A DNA stretch of 64,000 nt from Zoogloea sp. (GTDB lineage: Bacteria > Pseudomonadota > Gammaproteobacteria > Burkholderiales > Rhodocyclaceae), in the NCBI GenBank assembly GCA_016703645.1, contig JADJBR010000007.1, positions 806,001-870,000 on the forward strand, written 5' to 3'. The notes under the pieces are model-generated. The model did not search any database and was not told where the DNA came from. It was given only the letters and a program-made list of their open reading frames with translations. Shown here piece by piece: positions 1 to 8,501 of this stretch (position 1 is the first letter of the stretch; every line of letters begins with the position of its first letter). The translations under genes were made by a program, and so were the position numbers.

Positions 1-1
1 C

Positions 2-337
2 CCGGTCCAGTCCGACCGTGGCTTTGTGCTGCACCGCCCGGCAGGCAAGTGGCACTCCACCCTGACCGTCAACGACCGCATCGGTCTGACCAGCTCCCGC
101 GACGTGCTGCAGTCCCTGGCTTCCGACGGCGAGCCCGGCGAAGTCCTGGTGGCACTCGGCTACGCCGGTTGGTCCGCCGGCCAGCTCGAACACGAACTCG
201 CCCAGAATGCCTGGCTCACCGTACCTGCCGATCTCTCGATCGTCTTCGACCTGCCCTCCGAAGAGCGGCTGGTGGCCGCCATGCAGCTCCTCGGCGTGGA
301 TTTCGCCAAGCTCTCGGACGTCGCCGGACACGCCTGA
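2..337 (+). CDS. yqgE: YqgE/AlgH family protein, C-terminal part (5' end outside window)
   Basis: The open frame enters from the left edge, so the start codon is missing; about 111 codons remain of a family usually near 185 residues. The visible start [11 protein letters not shown] and the later segment [15 protein letters not shown] are typical of the UPF0301 (DUF179) family. The biochemical role of this cytoplasmic family is not established; in pseudomonads the homologue AlgH has been linked to alginate regulation. The stop codon abuts the GTG of ruvX with no gap, so the two are probably one transcript, and the yqgE-ruvX-pyrR-pyrB order is common in beta- and gammaproteobacteria. Confidence 0.93.
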   Translation, partial: PVQSDRGFVLHRPAGKWHSTLTVNDRIGLTSSRDVLQSLASDGEPGEVLVALGYAGWSAGQLEHELAQNAWLTVPADLSIVFDLPSEERLVAAMQLLGVDFAKLSDVAGHA

Positions 338-766
338 GTGGGAACCGTCCTCGGCTTCGACTTCGGCCTGGCCCGCATCGGCGTGGCAGTGGGCGAAACG
401 GAAACAGGCCACGCTCACCCCCTTGCGGTGATCGCCGACGAAGCCAATGCCGTGCGCTTCGCGGCCATCGAGCAGCTCCTCGCCGAATGGAAGCCTGCCG
501 CCCTGGTGGTCGGACTGCCCACACACCTGGATGGCAGCGAACACGCCATGACCGCCCGCTGTCGCCGCTTTGCCAACCAGCTCCACGGCCGCTACGGACT
601 TCCCGTCACATTGGTGGACGAGCGGCTGTCATCGGTGGAAGCGGAAGAGCGCCTCAGAGACGCCGGTCACCAGAACTGGCGCAAGCAAAAGCCCCGGCTG
701 GACTCCGCAGCTGCCCAGATCATCCTGCTCCAGTATTTCGAAAGCGCCCGCCATGCACCTTCCTGA
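338..766 (+). CDS. ruvX: YqgF/RuvX, putative pre-16S rRNA nuclease / Holliday junction resolvase-like
   Basis: This 142-residue protein has the YqgF RNase H-like fold signature: [13 protein letters not shown] at the N terminus with the acidic residue Asp8, [11 protein letters not shown] in the middle, and [12 protein letters not shown], followed by a conserved Asp in [11 protein letters not shown]. In E. coli the homologue matures the 5' end of 16S rRNA; a resolvase role has also been proposed. The length is normal. The start is GTG directly after the yqgE stop, and the 3' end overlaps the pyrR start by 14 bases, indicating translational coupling. Confidence 0.95.
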   Translation: MGTVLGFDFGLARIGVAVGETETGHAHPLAVIADEANAVRFAAIEQLLAEWKPAALVVGLPTHLDGSEHAMTARCRRFANQLHGRYGLPVTLVDERLSSVEAEERLRDAGHQNWRKQKPRLDSAAAQIILLQYFESARHAPS

Positions 767-1253
767 AGCCGAACAGCTCATTGCCACCCTTGCCGAGACG
801 ATGCGCCCCCGGGTCACTCCCGACACCTGCCTGGTGGGGATTCACACCGGTGGTGTATGGCTGGCGGAACGTCTCCATGCCCTCCTTGGTTTGTCCCAAC
901 CGCTGGGGAGCATCGACGTGAGCTTCTACAGGGACGACTACTCCGCCAAGGGTCTGCACCCCCAACCCCGCGGCTCGAAGATCCCCTTTGACGTGGAAGC
1001 CGCCCACATCGTCATCGTCGATGACGTGTTGTATACCGGCCGCACCACCCGCGCCGCCCTCAACGAGCTGTTCGACTACGGCCGCCCCACCCGGGTGGAT
1101 CTGGCCGTACTGATAGACCGTGGCGGCCGTGAGCTCCCCATTGCCGCGAGCTTCTGCGCCCTGACCCTGCCCACGCCACTGCCGGCGGGGCAAAACCTCC
1201 AACTTGAGCGCGACGACTCCGGCGCCCTCTCCATGAGGCTGATCCATGCGTAA
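753..1253 (+). CDS. pyrR: PyrR, bifunctional pyr operon regulator / uracil phosphoribosyltransferase
   Basis: This 166-residue type I phosphoribosyltransferase carries the PRPP-binding motif [17 protein letters not shown] and an N-terminal YRDDYSAKG segment typical of PyrR. PyrR salvages uracil to UMP; in Gram-positive bacteria it also attenuates pyr mRNA. Whether the proteobacterial form binds RNA here is not visible, because the operon leader lies outside the window. I start it at the ATG inside the ruvX end, since the frame upstream reads through ruvX out of phase. It overlaps pyrB by 8 bases, so the pyrimidine genes are coupled. Confidence 0.94.
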   Translation: MHLPEAEQLIATLAETMRPRVTPDTCLVGIHTGGVWLAERLHALLGLSQPLGSIDVSFYRDDYSAKGLHPQPRGSKIPFDVEAAHIVIVDDVLYTGRTTRAALNELFDYGRPTRVDLAVLIDRGGRELPIAASFCALTLPTPLPAGQNLQLERDDSGALSMRLIHA

Positions 1254-2205
1254 TCCCCAACTCAACAAGCACGGTGAACTGCAGCACCTCTTGACCCTCG
1301 ACGGCCTGCCCCGTGGCATCATCACCCAGATCCTCGACACTGCCGCCCCCTTCACCGAAGTGGCCGAGCGGGAAGTCAAGAAACTCCCCCTGCTCCGCGG
1401 CAAAAGCGTCTTCAACCTGTTCTTCGAGAACAGCACCCGCACCCGCACCACCTTCGAGATTGCCGCCAAGCGCCTGTCAGCCGACGTGATCAACCTCAAC
1501 GTCGCCACCTCATCCACGAAGAAGGGCGAAACCCTGCTCGACACCGTGGACAACCTGTGTGCCATGCATGCCGACATGTTCGTGGTGCGCCACGAGTCCA
1601 GCGGCGCCCCGCATCTGATCGCCCAGCATCTGCAGAACACCGGTCGCGACCATATCCACGTGGTGAATGCCGGCGACGGGCGCCACGCCCACCCCACGCA
1701 GGGGCTGCTGGACATGTACACCATCCGGCACTACAAGAAGGAATTCCACAACCTCACCGTCGCCATCGTCGGCGACGTGCTCCACTCCCGTGTGGCGCGC
1801 TCCCAGATCGCCGCACTGACCACCCTGGGTGTGCCCGAGGTACGCGTCATCGGCCCCCGCACCCTGCTGCCCACCGACGTGGAGAAGATGGGCGTGCGCT
1901 ATTGCGCCACCATGGAAGAAGGCCTCAAGGGCGTTGACGTGGTGATGATGCTGCGCCTCCAGAACGAACGCATGAACGGTGCCCTGCTCCCCAGCCCCCA
2001 GGAGTTTTTCAAGGTCTGGGGCCTCACCGCCGACAAGCTGGCCCTGGCGAAGCCCGACGCCATCGTGATGCACCCCGGCCCCATGAACCGGGGGGTCGAG
2101 ATCGACTCGGCCGTGGCCGATGGCAGTCAGGCCGTGATCCTGCCCCAGGTCACCTTCGGCATCGCCGTGCGCATGGCGGTGATGAGCATGCTCGGCAGCC
2201 ATTGA
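1246..2205 (+). CDS. pyrB: Aspartate carbamoyltransferase catalytic subunit
   Basis: This 319-residue enzyme condenses carbamoyl phosphate and aspartate, the first committed step of pyrimidine synthesis. The carbamoyl-phosphate motif STRTR is at residues 63-67, and the C-terminal [11 protein letters not shown] loop is present. No pyrI regulatory gene follows. Instead a dihydroorotase-like gene begins 13 bases downstream, the arrangement of class A ATCases in Pseudomonas, where the dodecamer needs PyrC' for assembly. Overlap with pyrR and the tight spacing indicate a single operon. Confidence 0.97.
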   Translation: MRNPQLNKHGELQHLLTLDGLPRGIITQILDTAAPFTEVAEREVKKLPLLRGKSVFNLFFENSTRTRTTFEIAAKRLSADVINLNVATSSTKKGETLLDTVDNLCAMHADMFVVRHESSGAPHLIAQHLQNTGRDHIHVVNAGDGRHAHPTQGLLDMYTIRHYKKEFHNLTVAIVGDVLHSRVARSQIAALTTLGVPEVRVIGPRTLLPTDVEKMGVRYCATMEEGLKGVDVVMMLRLQNERMNGALLPSPQEFFKVWGLTADKLALAKPDAIVMHPGPMNRGVEIDSAVADGSQAVILPQVTFGIAVRMAVMSMLGSH

Positions 2206-2218
2206 ACGGATCAGTACG

Positions 2219-3496
2219 ATGAATATTCATATCCACAACGGCCGCCTGATCGACCCGGCCAACAAGATCGACGCCCCCCGGGATCTCTTCATCGCCGACG
2301 GCAAGATCGTCGGCGTGGGGTCTGCCCCCGCCGGCTTCACCGCAGCCCGCTCCATCGATGCCAGCGGCCTTGTCGTCGCCCCCGGGCTGATCGATCTGGC
2401 CGCGCGCCTCCGCGAACCCGGTTTTGAATACAAGGCCACCCTTGAATCCGAAATGGACGCGGCCATGGCGGGTGGCGTCACCAGCCTGGCCATTCCCCCT
2501 GACACCGATCCGGTACTGGATGAGCCCGGTCTGGTCGAGATGCTGTGCTACCGGGCCAAAAAGCTCAACCGCGCCCACGTCTATCCGGTGGGGGCCCTCA
2601 CCATCGGCCTGAAGGGCGAGCAGCTATCGGAGATGGCCGAGCTGGTGGAAGCCGGCTGCGTGGCCTTCAGTCAGGCCAACACCCCCATTCTCGACACCCG
2701 GGTGCTGTCCCGGGCCATGCAATATGCCGCCACTTTCGGTTTTCGCGTGTGGCTGCAACCCCTCGACCCCTACCTGGCCCGTGGCGGCGTCGCCCATGAT
2801 GGCGAAGTTGCATCGCGCCTCGGCCTGCCCGGCATTCCTGCCAGTGCCGAGATCGTCGCCCTGTACACCTATCTGCGCCTGGCCCGCCAGACGGGCGCTC
2901 GCCTGCACATCACCCGCCTGTCCTGCGCCGAAAGCCTTGACCTGATCGAACAGGCCCGCAAGGACGGCGTGGACGTGAGCTGCGACGTGGCCGCCCACCA
3001 CCTGCACCTTTGCGACATGGACATCGGCTACTTCAACCCCCACTGCCATGTCGTCCCGCCCCTGCGCAGCCAGCGCGACCGCATCGCCCTGTCCCAGGCC
3101 TTGGCCGATGGTCGCATCAACGCCATCTGCTCGGATCACACCCCGGTGGATGACGATGCGAAACAGGCTCCTTTCAGCGAGTCCGAGCCCGGCACCACCG
3201 GTCTCGAGCTGCTCCTCCCCCTGACACTCAAGTGGGCTGCGGAACACAAGCTACCCCTGATGGAAGCCCTGGCCCGGATAACCTCCGAAGCCGCAAGGAT
3301 CGCCGGCATCGCCAAAGGCGGCCATCTGTCGGTCGGGGCGCGGGCAGACATCTGCATCTTCGATCCCGACTGCCACCAGCTGATCACCCGCAACATGCTC
3401 CGCAGCCAGGGCAAGAACACGCCCTTCCTGGGCCTGGAATTGCCCGGGCGGGTTCGCTTCACCCTGGTGGAAGGCACGGTGATGCACGAAACCTGA
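2219..3496 (+). CDS. pyrC': Dihydroorotase-like protein PyrC' (predicted non-catalytic ATCase partner)
   Basis: This 425-residue protein has the amidohydrolase TIM-barrel layout of type I dihydroorotases, including APGLIDL near residue 55, GLPGIPASAE mid-protein and AICSDHTP near residue 305. Key metal ligands are missing: where active enzymes read D-x-H-x-H-L-R-E-P-G this protein reads DLAARLREPG, so the two histidines expected at 61 and 63 are Ala and Arg. The usual HAED ligand segment reads QPLD. This matches the inactive PyrC' of Pseudomonas, a structural partner of PyrB. A separate active dihydroorotase should exist elsewhere in the genome. Two terminator-like hairpins follow. Confidence 0.93.
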   Translation: MNIHIHNGRLIDPANKIDAPRDLFIADGKIVGVGSAPAGFTAARSIDASGLVVAPGLIDLAARLREPGFEYKATLESEMDAAMAGGVTSLAIPPDTDPVLDEPGLVEMLCYRAKKLNRAHVYPVGALTIGLKGEQLSEMAELVEAGCVAFSQANTPILDTRVLSRAMQYAATFGFRVWLQPLDPYLARGGVAHDGEVASRLGLPGIPASAEIVALYTYLRLARQTGARLHITRLSCAESLDLIEQARKDGVDVSCDVAAHHLHLCDMDIGYFNPHCHVVPPLRSQRDRIALSQALADGRINAICSDHTPVDDDAKQAPFSESEPGTTGLELLLPLTLKWAAEHKLPLMEALARITSEAARIAGIAKGGHLSVGARADICIFDPDCHQLITRNMLRSQGKNTPFLGLELPGRVRFTLVEGTVMHET

Positions 3497-3528
3497 ATCA
3501 CGCTGGCGAGGCGATCCCTCGCAGTTGG

Positions 3529-3559
3529 AACAACGGCGCCCCTTGGGCGCCGTTGTTCT
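3529..3559 (+). terminator. Rho-independent terminator of the pyr operon
   Basis: A perfect 12-base stem, AACAACGGCGCC (3529-3540) with GGCGCCGTTGTT (3546-3557), encloses a 5-base loop 32 bases after the pyrC' stop and is followed by a short U-containing tail. Confidence 0.8.
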
Positions 3560-3582
3560 TTGTGTCGCCGACACAACTTTTT
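3560..3582 (+). terminator. Second, tandem terminator-like hairpin
   Basis: TTGTGTCG-C-CGACACAA is a 17-base inverted repeat (3560-3576) followed directly by CTTTTT. As RNA it folds into a six-pair stem with a five-base loop and a U tract, so it could back up the first terminator. As DNA it could also be a protein-binding palindrome for the downstream promoter. Confidence 0.5.
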
Positions 3583-3603
3583 AACAAGTTATGACGAACT
3601 TTC

Positions 3604-3653
3604 ATCGGCATATGCCGATAACACCACTTCGGCATGTCGCACCGGCCGACATG
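3604..3653. promoter_or_regulatory. Two palindromes upstream of the diguanylate cyclase gene
   Basis: ATCGGCATATGCCGAT (3604-3619) is a perfect 16-base palindrome. It is followed by CATGTCG-N7-CGACATG (3633-3653), a perfect 7-base inverted repeat. Both lie 60-110 bases before the chosen GTG start. The shared GGCAT element and the spacing look like operators; the binding protein is unknown. Confidence 0.45.
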
Positions 3654-3713
3654 ACAATCAAACAAACCTACCACGGACCTCACCCGCACCGTGGCAATTC
3701 AGGGAGAAGAATT

Positions 3714-4748
3714 GTGATCAGCGGTTCAGTCGAGCAGGCAGCCGAGCGTTTGCGCAAGGCCGTCCCCATCATGGTGAAACACGGAATTCCCGTCACGCCC
3801 CTCAACTACGCCCTCTGGTACACCTACGTCGCCAACGAGGATCCGACCCTGAACCAGCGGATCGACGATATCGTCGCCGCCTACGGCACGATCCCGGTCA
3901 GCAAGGCTGAAGATCTCTTCAAGACGCACATATCGCCGACGGGTAGCCAGGAGCTTGCCCTGGGGCGGATGAAGGACGATCTTGAACAGATGGTCCAGGG
4001 AATCGGCAAGGATCTTCACGCCACCATCGCCGGCACCCAGTCCTTCAACTCCCTGCTCGACGAATGCAGTCGCGATCTGCGTAGCCCGGCTTCGGTCAGC
4101 GCCTCCATCGACGACGTGTTCGGAACCGTGGAGAAGCTCCTGCAGGGCTCTACGGCCATGCACGAAAGCACAGCGCGGTTCGAGCAGCGCCTGAGCGCCG
4201 CGAATGCCGAGATCCTGCGTTTGCGCAACGAAATGGAAGCCCTGCGTCAGAACGCCATGCACGACGAACTGACCGGGGTTTACAACCGCAGGGCTTTCGA
4301 CACAGAACTGGGCCAGTTCATGGGGCACGGAGACAGGGCTCCGGTCATCCACCTCGCCATGCTGGATATCGACCATTTCAAGCAGTTCAATGACCGCTTC
4401 GGGCATCCTGTGGGTGACCGGGTGCTGAGTCTGGTCGGCGCCCAACTGAACAACGTGGCGCGGGTCGGTGTGTCCGTCTACCGCTACGGCGGGGAGGAAT
4501 TCGCGCTGATCTTCTGTGGCGGCACCCTCAAACAGGCGGCGGAGCTTGCCGAGACACTCAGGCTTTCCATTGAGCGGCTGGTGCTCAAGGACAGCCGCAC
4601 GGGCGAACGCCTCGCACACATCACCGCATCAATCGGTCTGGCCAGCCGGCTCCCCGGGGAGTCGGCAGCGGACCTCGTCACCCGCAGTGACAAGGCGCTC
4701 TACGAAGCCAAGGCGAGCGGCCGCAACCGGCTCTGTCAGGCTCCCTGA
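3714..4748 (+). CDS. Diguanylate cyclase (GGDEF domain)
   Basis: The C-terminal half is a GGDEF domain with DELTGVYNRRAF, LDIDHFKQFND and the active-site signature GGEEF, so it should make cyclic di-GMP from two GTP. The N-terminal ~190 residues are soluble and mostly helical, with a KHGIPVTPLNYALWY segment shared by many stand-alone proteobacterial cyclases, and end in a coiled coil just before the catalytic domain. No transmembrane segment is seen. I chose the GTG preceded by AGGGAG seven bases upstream; an upstream ATG at 3591 would add 41 residues across the palindromes. No RxxD inhibitory site precedes GGEEF. Confidence 0.88.
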   Translation: MISGSVEQAAERLRKAVPIMVKHGIPVTPLNYALWYTYVANEDPTLNQRIDDIVAAYGTIPVSKAEDLFKTHISPTGSQELALGRMKDDLEQMVQGIGKDLHATIAGTQSFNSLLDECSRDLRSPASVSASIDDVFGTVEKLLQGSTAMHESTARFEQRLSAANAEILRLRNEMEALRQNAMHDELTGVYNRRAFDTELGQFMGHGDRAPVIHLAMLDIDHFKQFNDRFGHPVGDRVLSLVGAQLNNVARVGVSVYRYGGEEFALIFCGGTLKQAAELAETLRLSIERLVLKDSRTGERLAHITASIGLASRLPGESAADLVTRSDKALYEAKASGRNRLCQAP

Positions 4749-4757
4749 CCCGCGCCA

Positions 4758-5804
4758 TCAAGGCGCCGCCCGCAGGCGATGGATGCGCTCGGCGGTCAGG
4801 GGATGGGTCGCGAAATAGGCAAAGGGCGACCGAGAGTGCTCGCTACCCGTCCTGCTCCCGCCCTCCAGCGGCTCCGGCGGCCCGTCCATCCGTTCGAGGA
4901 TGTCCGCAAGACGCCCGACGGGGATCCCATTGAGCACCAATAGACGTGCGGCAAAGTCGTCGGCCTCGCGCTCGAAGCCGCGGGAGTAGCGCGCCTGGGA
5001 CAGAGCCGCCGGCACCCCGGCCAACAGGGCGCTGACATCACCGATGTACCAGGCGGCAAATAGGCCGACGGCGGAGCTTTCGATGGCCAGACGCAAGCCA
5101 TGGCGCTGGCTGACATGGCCCATCTCGTGGGCCAGCACACCAAGGATCTCCTCGTCGTTGCGGGCCAGTGCCACCAGCTCGTCCGTCACGACGATCAAGC
5201 CGGAAGGCAGGGCCAGGGCATTGGCCCCCATGGGCCGACCCTGGCGAAACAGCAACTGCGGGCGCACCGTCGGCATGTCGGCCTGCTTCAGGGTGGCCAG
5301 GCGCGCGGACAGGGCCTGCTGACGTGCCACCGGCAACTGGCTTGGCCCGAAGACATTGGCGTCCAGCATGGCAAGGGTCTCATCGCTCACCCGCGTTGCC
5401 AGCTCTGCCGGCACCCTCTCTGCCACCTGACGGGCCAACCGGGGCAGTAGCCATTCATGGGCCAGCACGAGACAGGCAACCAGCACGGCAAGGGACACCG
5501 CCACCGCCGTCCGCGAGAACTGCCAGCGCACCACCGGGGCGTCCCGTTGACCGCTACGCGCCAGCATGCGCCGGAATGCGGCATCATCGGATACCTCACA
5601 ATGGGCACCATCGGGAAAGGTGACCAGCCGGGGGGCATGGCCCAGCGGCTCCGAGAGGCGCAGCACCGCCAACGCGTCCCGCCGCTCGACATCCTCACCA
5701 CACGTCACCAACTTGCCATCGGCGACCGACAGCATGACCGGGCGCGCGCGCGACGAGCGTCCGTCGAAATACAGCGCCGTCACTGGGGGATCGGACAGAT
5801 CCAC
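4758..5804 (-). CDS. M48-family membrane-associated metalloprotease
   Basis: This 348-residue protein has an N-terminal cytoplasmic region of about 95 residues, one clear transmembrane segment (AVAVSLAVLVACLVLA), and a C-terminal peptidase with the zinc motif HEMGH and the downstream EREAD third-ligand motif, ending in FATHPLTAERIHRL, typical of M48 (Ste24/HtpX/YggG-like) enzymes. It probably degrades or processes envelope proteins. The start is GTG, only three bases after the stop of the YjgN-like gene, so the two form an operon. It converges with the diguanylate cyclase gene with a 9-base gap. Confidence 0.9.
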   Translation of the reverse strand: MDLSDPPVTALYFDGRSSRARPVMLSVADGKLVTCGEDVERRDALAVLRLSEPLGHAPRLVTFPDGAHCEVSDDAAFRRMLARSGQRDAPVVRWQFSRTAVAVSLAVLVACLVLAHEWLLPRLARQVAERVPAELATRVSDETLAMLDANVFGPSQLPVARQQALSARLATLKQADMPTVRPQLLFRQGRPMGANALALPSGLIVVTDELVALARNDEEILGVLAHEMGHVSQRHGLRLAIESSAVGLFAAWYIGDVSALLAGVPAALSQARYSRGFEREADDFAARLLVLNGIPVGRLADILERMDGPPEPLEGGSRTGSEHSRSPFAYFATHPLTAERIHRLRAAP

Positions 5805-5807
5805 GGC

Positions 5808-6854
5808 CTAGAGGCCCACGTCCACATCAAACATTTCGGCGCTCTCTTCTCCAATGGCGGCAACATCAGCCTCGATGAGGGCCACGAAATCGTCAAGGTC
5901 CCCATCGGGGAGCATCGAGATGCTCTGCAAGCGATACTTCATCAGGCGCAGCTCGGCAAAAGGGCGATACAAGCCAAGGGTGAGAATGACACCCAGCAGG
6001 TTGGTGAGGGTGATGAAGGCCAGACGACGCCCGGACACAGCGCTACGGAACCGGTGCGGCCCGAGACTCAGACCGTTCCATACCGCGTTCTGAACCCCCG
6101 CCGCCACGAAGGGCGCCACACACAGCATCATCGCAAAACCCGCCAACAGGGCCACGCCGCCCGCCATCGCCAGCGCCCGGGTCTCGGCCCCTTCTTCCAC
6201 AGACAGCGTCTCGGCAACGCCCAGGCCAAGCAGAAGAGTGATGGCGACGGTCACGCCGATGGCCACCATACCGGCAACGAGATAGATACGATAAATCTCG
6301 GCACGGGAAAGCGCACAGTGGAACCCACTACGCCCGAAAGCGCTGCTGCCGTACTGATAGACCTTCAGGGCATGCACCCACAGAGGAAAGGCCAGGCCAA
6401 GCGAGACCAGAATCAGGAGGGGCAACCCGAGAAAAACCACATAGGCCTGCCTCACGCTCCCCCGGAACACGAAACGCAGGCCGCGATAACTGCTGTTGTG
6501 CATCCGGAAACACAGGGAGCGGTGCAACAGCCAGGGCATGACCGCCATCAGGACCAGCAGGACGATTGCCGCGACCATGGGCTGTGTCTCGGCGGAGATC
6601 TGGTAAGCCATGAACATCAGGAAGGCGAGCGTCCGCCCCTTGAGGATGGAAAGCGGTTCGCCGTGATAGTCAAAGGCCGCACCGGCAAGTGATGTGTGTC
6701 GGTAGAAGAAATGCATGCGCCGAACCTTGGCCCAGGCTGAGTAGATTCCGAGGGTCAGGACGGTCAGCAGCAGATTCACTACCCAGATCCCGAAGTAGTC
6801 CCTGCCCTCCCCACTGAAGACCACAGGGAGCGCGTTGTCTTGTTTATCCATCAT
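5808..6854 (-). CDS. YjgN/DUF898 family polytopic membrane protein
   Basis: The 348 residues contain several hydrophobic helices and repeats of the DUF898 signature: LLTVLTLGIYSAWAKVRR near residue 30 and FITLTNLLGVILTLGLYRPFAELRLMKY near residue 285, each followed by a charged segment. Function is unknown for the family (E. coli YjgN). Tight coupling with the downstream M48 peptidase is a common pairing and suggests that the peptidase acts with or on this membrane protein; that is inference. The C terminus is acidic (residues ~320-348). Confidence 0.87.
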   Translation of the reverse strand: MMDKQDNALPVVFSGEGRDYFGIWVVNLLLTVLTLGIYSAWAKVRRMHFFYRHTSLAGAAFDYHGEPLSILKGRTLAFLMFMAYQISAETQPMVAAIVLLVLMAVMPWLLHRSLCFRMHNSSYRGLRFVFRGSVRQAYVVFLGLPLLILVSLGLAFPLWVHALKVYQYGSSAFGRSGFHCALSRAEIYRIYLVAGMVAIGVTVAITLLLGLGVAETLSVEEGAETRALAMAGGVALLAGFAMMLCVAPFVAAGVQNAVWNGLSLGPHRFRSAVSGRRLAFITLTNLLGVILTLGLYRPFAELRLMKYRLQSISMLPDGDLDDFVALIEADVAAIGEESAEMFDVDVGL

Positions 6855-6916
6855 TCAGGCAGGCGTGATAAATATGCGCATTGTATTTGCTCATCCTGCA
6901 TTCCCGCAGCCCTGAA

Positions 6917-6947
6917 CGAAAAAACCCGGGGTTCTCACCCCGGGTTT
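6917..6947 (-). terminator. Terminator after the TRAP permease operon
   Basis: On the minus strand AAACCCGGGG (6947-6938), a six-base loop and CCCCGGGTTT (6931-6922) form a perfect ten-pair stem followed by a T run (complement of the A tract at 6919-6924). It lies 22 bases after the dctM stop. Confidence 0.9.
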
Positions 6948-6968
6948 CAGGCCGACTTGAGTTGGCAA

Positions 6969-8501
6969 CTACTTCTTGTCGCCCTGCAGGGCTTTCTCAA
7001 GGGCCTTGGCGGCATCGTCATCGGCACTCGGTACAGGGATTGCGTCCTTCTCTCCCCCTTCGGCCGGAGCGGCGCCAGCAGCCGGCTCATCGTCAAACCG
7101 GACCGGTGAGTCGTCCTGGGCGTCACCTTCGGGCACCACGATCTCCACTTGGTCAGTATCCACCTTGACCTGTGCATCCAGGCCCATGGTCACAAGCTGC
7201 GGGAACGCAATCAGCACGCCGACCATGATGATCTGGATGACCACGAAGGGCACCGCCCCCCAGTAGATCTGGGTGGTCTTGATGGACGGCGGCGCAACCG
7301 AACGCAGGTAGAACAGGGCAAAACCGAAGGGCGGATGCATGAAGGAGGTCTGCATGTTGACCCCCAGCAACACGCCGAACCAGATCAGGTCAATCCCGAG
7401 CTTCTCGGCGACCGGCGCCAGCAGGGGCACCACGATGAAGGCCAGCTCGAAGAAGTCGAGGAAGAAGGCCAGCAGGAAGATCAGGATGTTGACGACGATC
7501 AGGAAGCCCACCTGACCACCGGGCAGGTCATCCAGCAGGTGCTCGACCCACAGGTGACCTTCGACACCGTAGAAGGTCAGGGAAAAGACCCGGGCGCCGA
7601 TCAGGATGAAGATCACGAAGGTGGTCAGCTTGGCGGTGCTCTCCATGGCCTGCTTGAGCAGGGCAACGCTCAGGCGCTTGCGCATCACGGCCATGACCAG
7701 GGCGCCGGCGGCCCCCATGGCTCCCCCCTCGGTGGGGGTCGCGATCCCCAGAAAGATGGTGCCCAGCACCAGGAAGATCAGCAGCAGCGGCGGCACCAGG
7801 GAAGTCAGTACCCGCAGCAGCAACTTGCCGCCGCGCAGGGTTCGCGCCTCGGGAGGAAGGGCCGGTGCGGCAGCGGGCCTGAACACCGCAACAAGGGCGA
7901 CGTAAGCGACATAGAAAGCCGTCAGCACCAGGCCGGGGACCAGCGCACCCTGGTACATGTCACCCACGGAACGACCCAGCTGGTCGGCCATGATGATCAG
8001 CACCAGCGACGGGGGGATGATCTGTGCCAGGGTGCCGGAAGCCGCGATGACACCCGTAGCAAGACGCTGGTCGTAGCCGTAGCGCATCATGATCGGCAGG
8101 GAGATGAGCCCCATGGAGATCACCGAGGCCGCCACGACGCCGGTGGTCGCCGCCAGGATCGCGCCAACGAAGATCACGGCAAAGGCCAGACCACCGCGCA
8201 CCGGGCCGAAGAGCTGGCCGATGGTGTCGAGGAGATCCTCCGCCATGCCCGATCGTTCGAGAATCAGGCCCATGAAGGTGAAGAAGGGGATGGCCAGCAG
8301 TGTGTCATTGGACATGACACCGAAAATGCGGTCAGGCAAGGCCTGAAACAGGGCCGGAGTGAGCATGCCCAGCTCAATGCCGATCAGGCCGAAGACGATA
8401 CCGTTGGCGGCCAGGGCAAAGGCCACCGGGTAGCCGAACAGCATGAACAGCACCAGCGACCCGAACATCAGGGGTGCCATGTTGGCAGCGATGAACTCCA
8501 T
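6969..8501 (-). CDS. dctM: TRAP transporter large permease subunit, DctM family
   Basis: This 510-residue inner-membrane protein has about 12 hydrophobic segments and DctM family motifs such as FTFMGLILERSGMAEDLL, TLAQIIPPSLVLIIMADQ and IATPTEGGAMGAAG. It would be the Na+-coupled translocating subunit for an organic acid or similar anion. The sequence resembles the branch annotated for mannitol/chloroaromatic compounds, but the substrate cannot be read from sequence. An unusual hydrophilic, acidic, Ala-rich tail of about 75 residues follows the last helix. It starts directly after the TAA of dctQ. No DctP gene adjoins. Confidence 0.92.
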   Translation of the reverse strand: MEFIAANMAPLMFGSLVLFMLFGYPVAFALAANGIVFGLIGIELGMLTPALFQALPDRIFGVMSNDTLLAIPFFTFMGLILERSGMAEDLLDTIGQLFGPVRGGLAFAVIFVGAILAATTGVVAASVISMGLISLPIMMRYGYDQRLATGVIAASGTLAQIIPPSLVLIIMADQLGRSVGDMYQGALVPGLVLTAFYVAYVALVAVFRPAAAPALPPEARTLRGGKLLLRVLTSLVPPLLLIFLVLGTIFLGIATPTEGGAMGAAGALVMAVMRKRLSVALLKQAMESTAKLTTFVIFILIGARVFSLTFYGVEGHLWVEHLLDDLPGGQVGFLIVVNILIFLLAFFLDFFELAFIVVPLLAPVAEKLGIDLIWFGVLLGVNMQTSFMHPPFGFALFYLRSVAPPSIKTTQIYWGAVPFVVIQIIMVGVLIAFPQLVTMGLDAQVKVDTDQVEIVVPEGDAQDDSPVRFDDEPAAGAAPAEGGEKDAIPVPSADDDAAKALEKALQGDKK

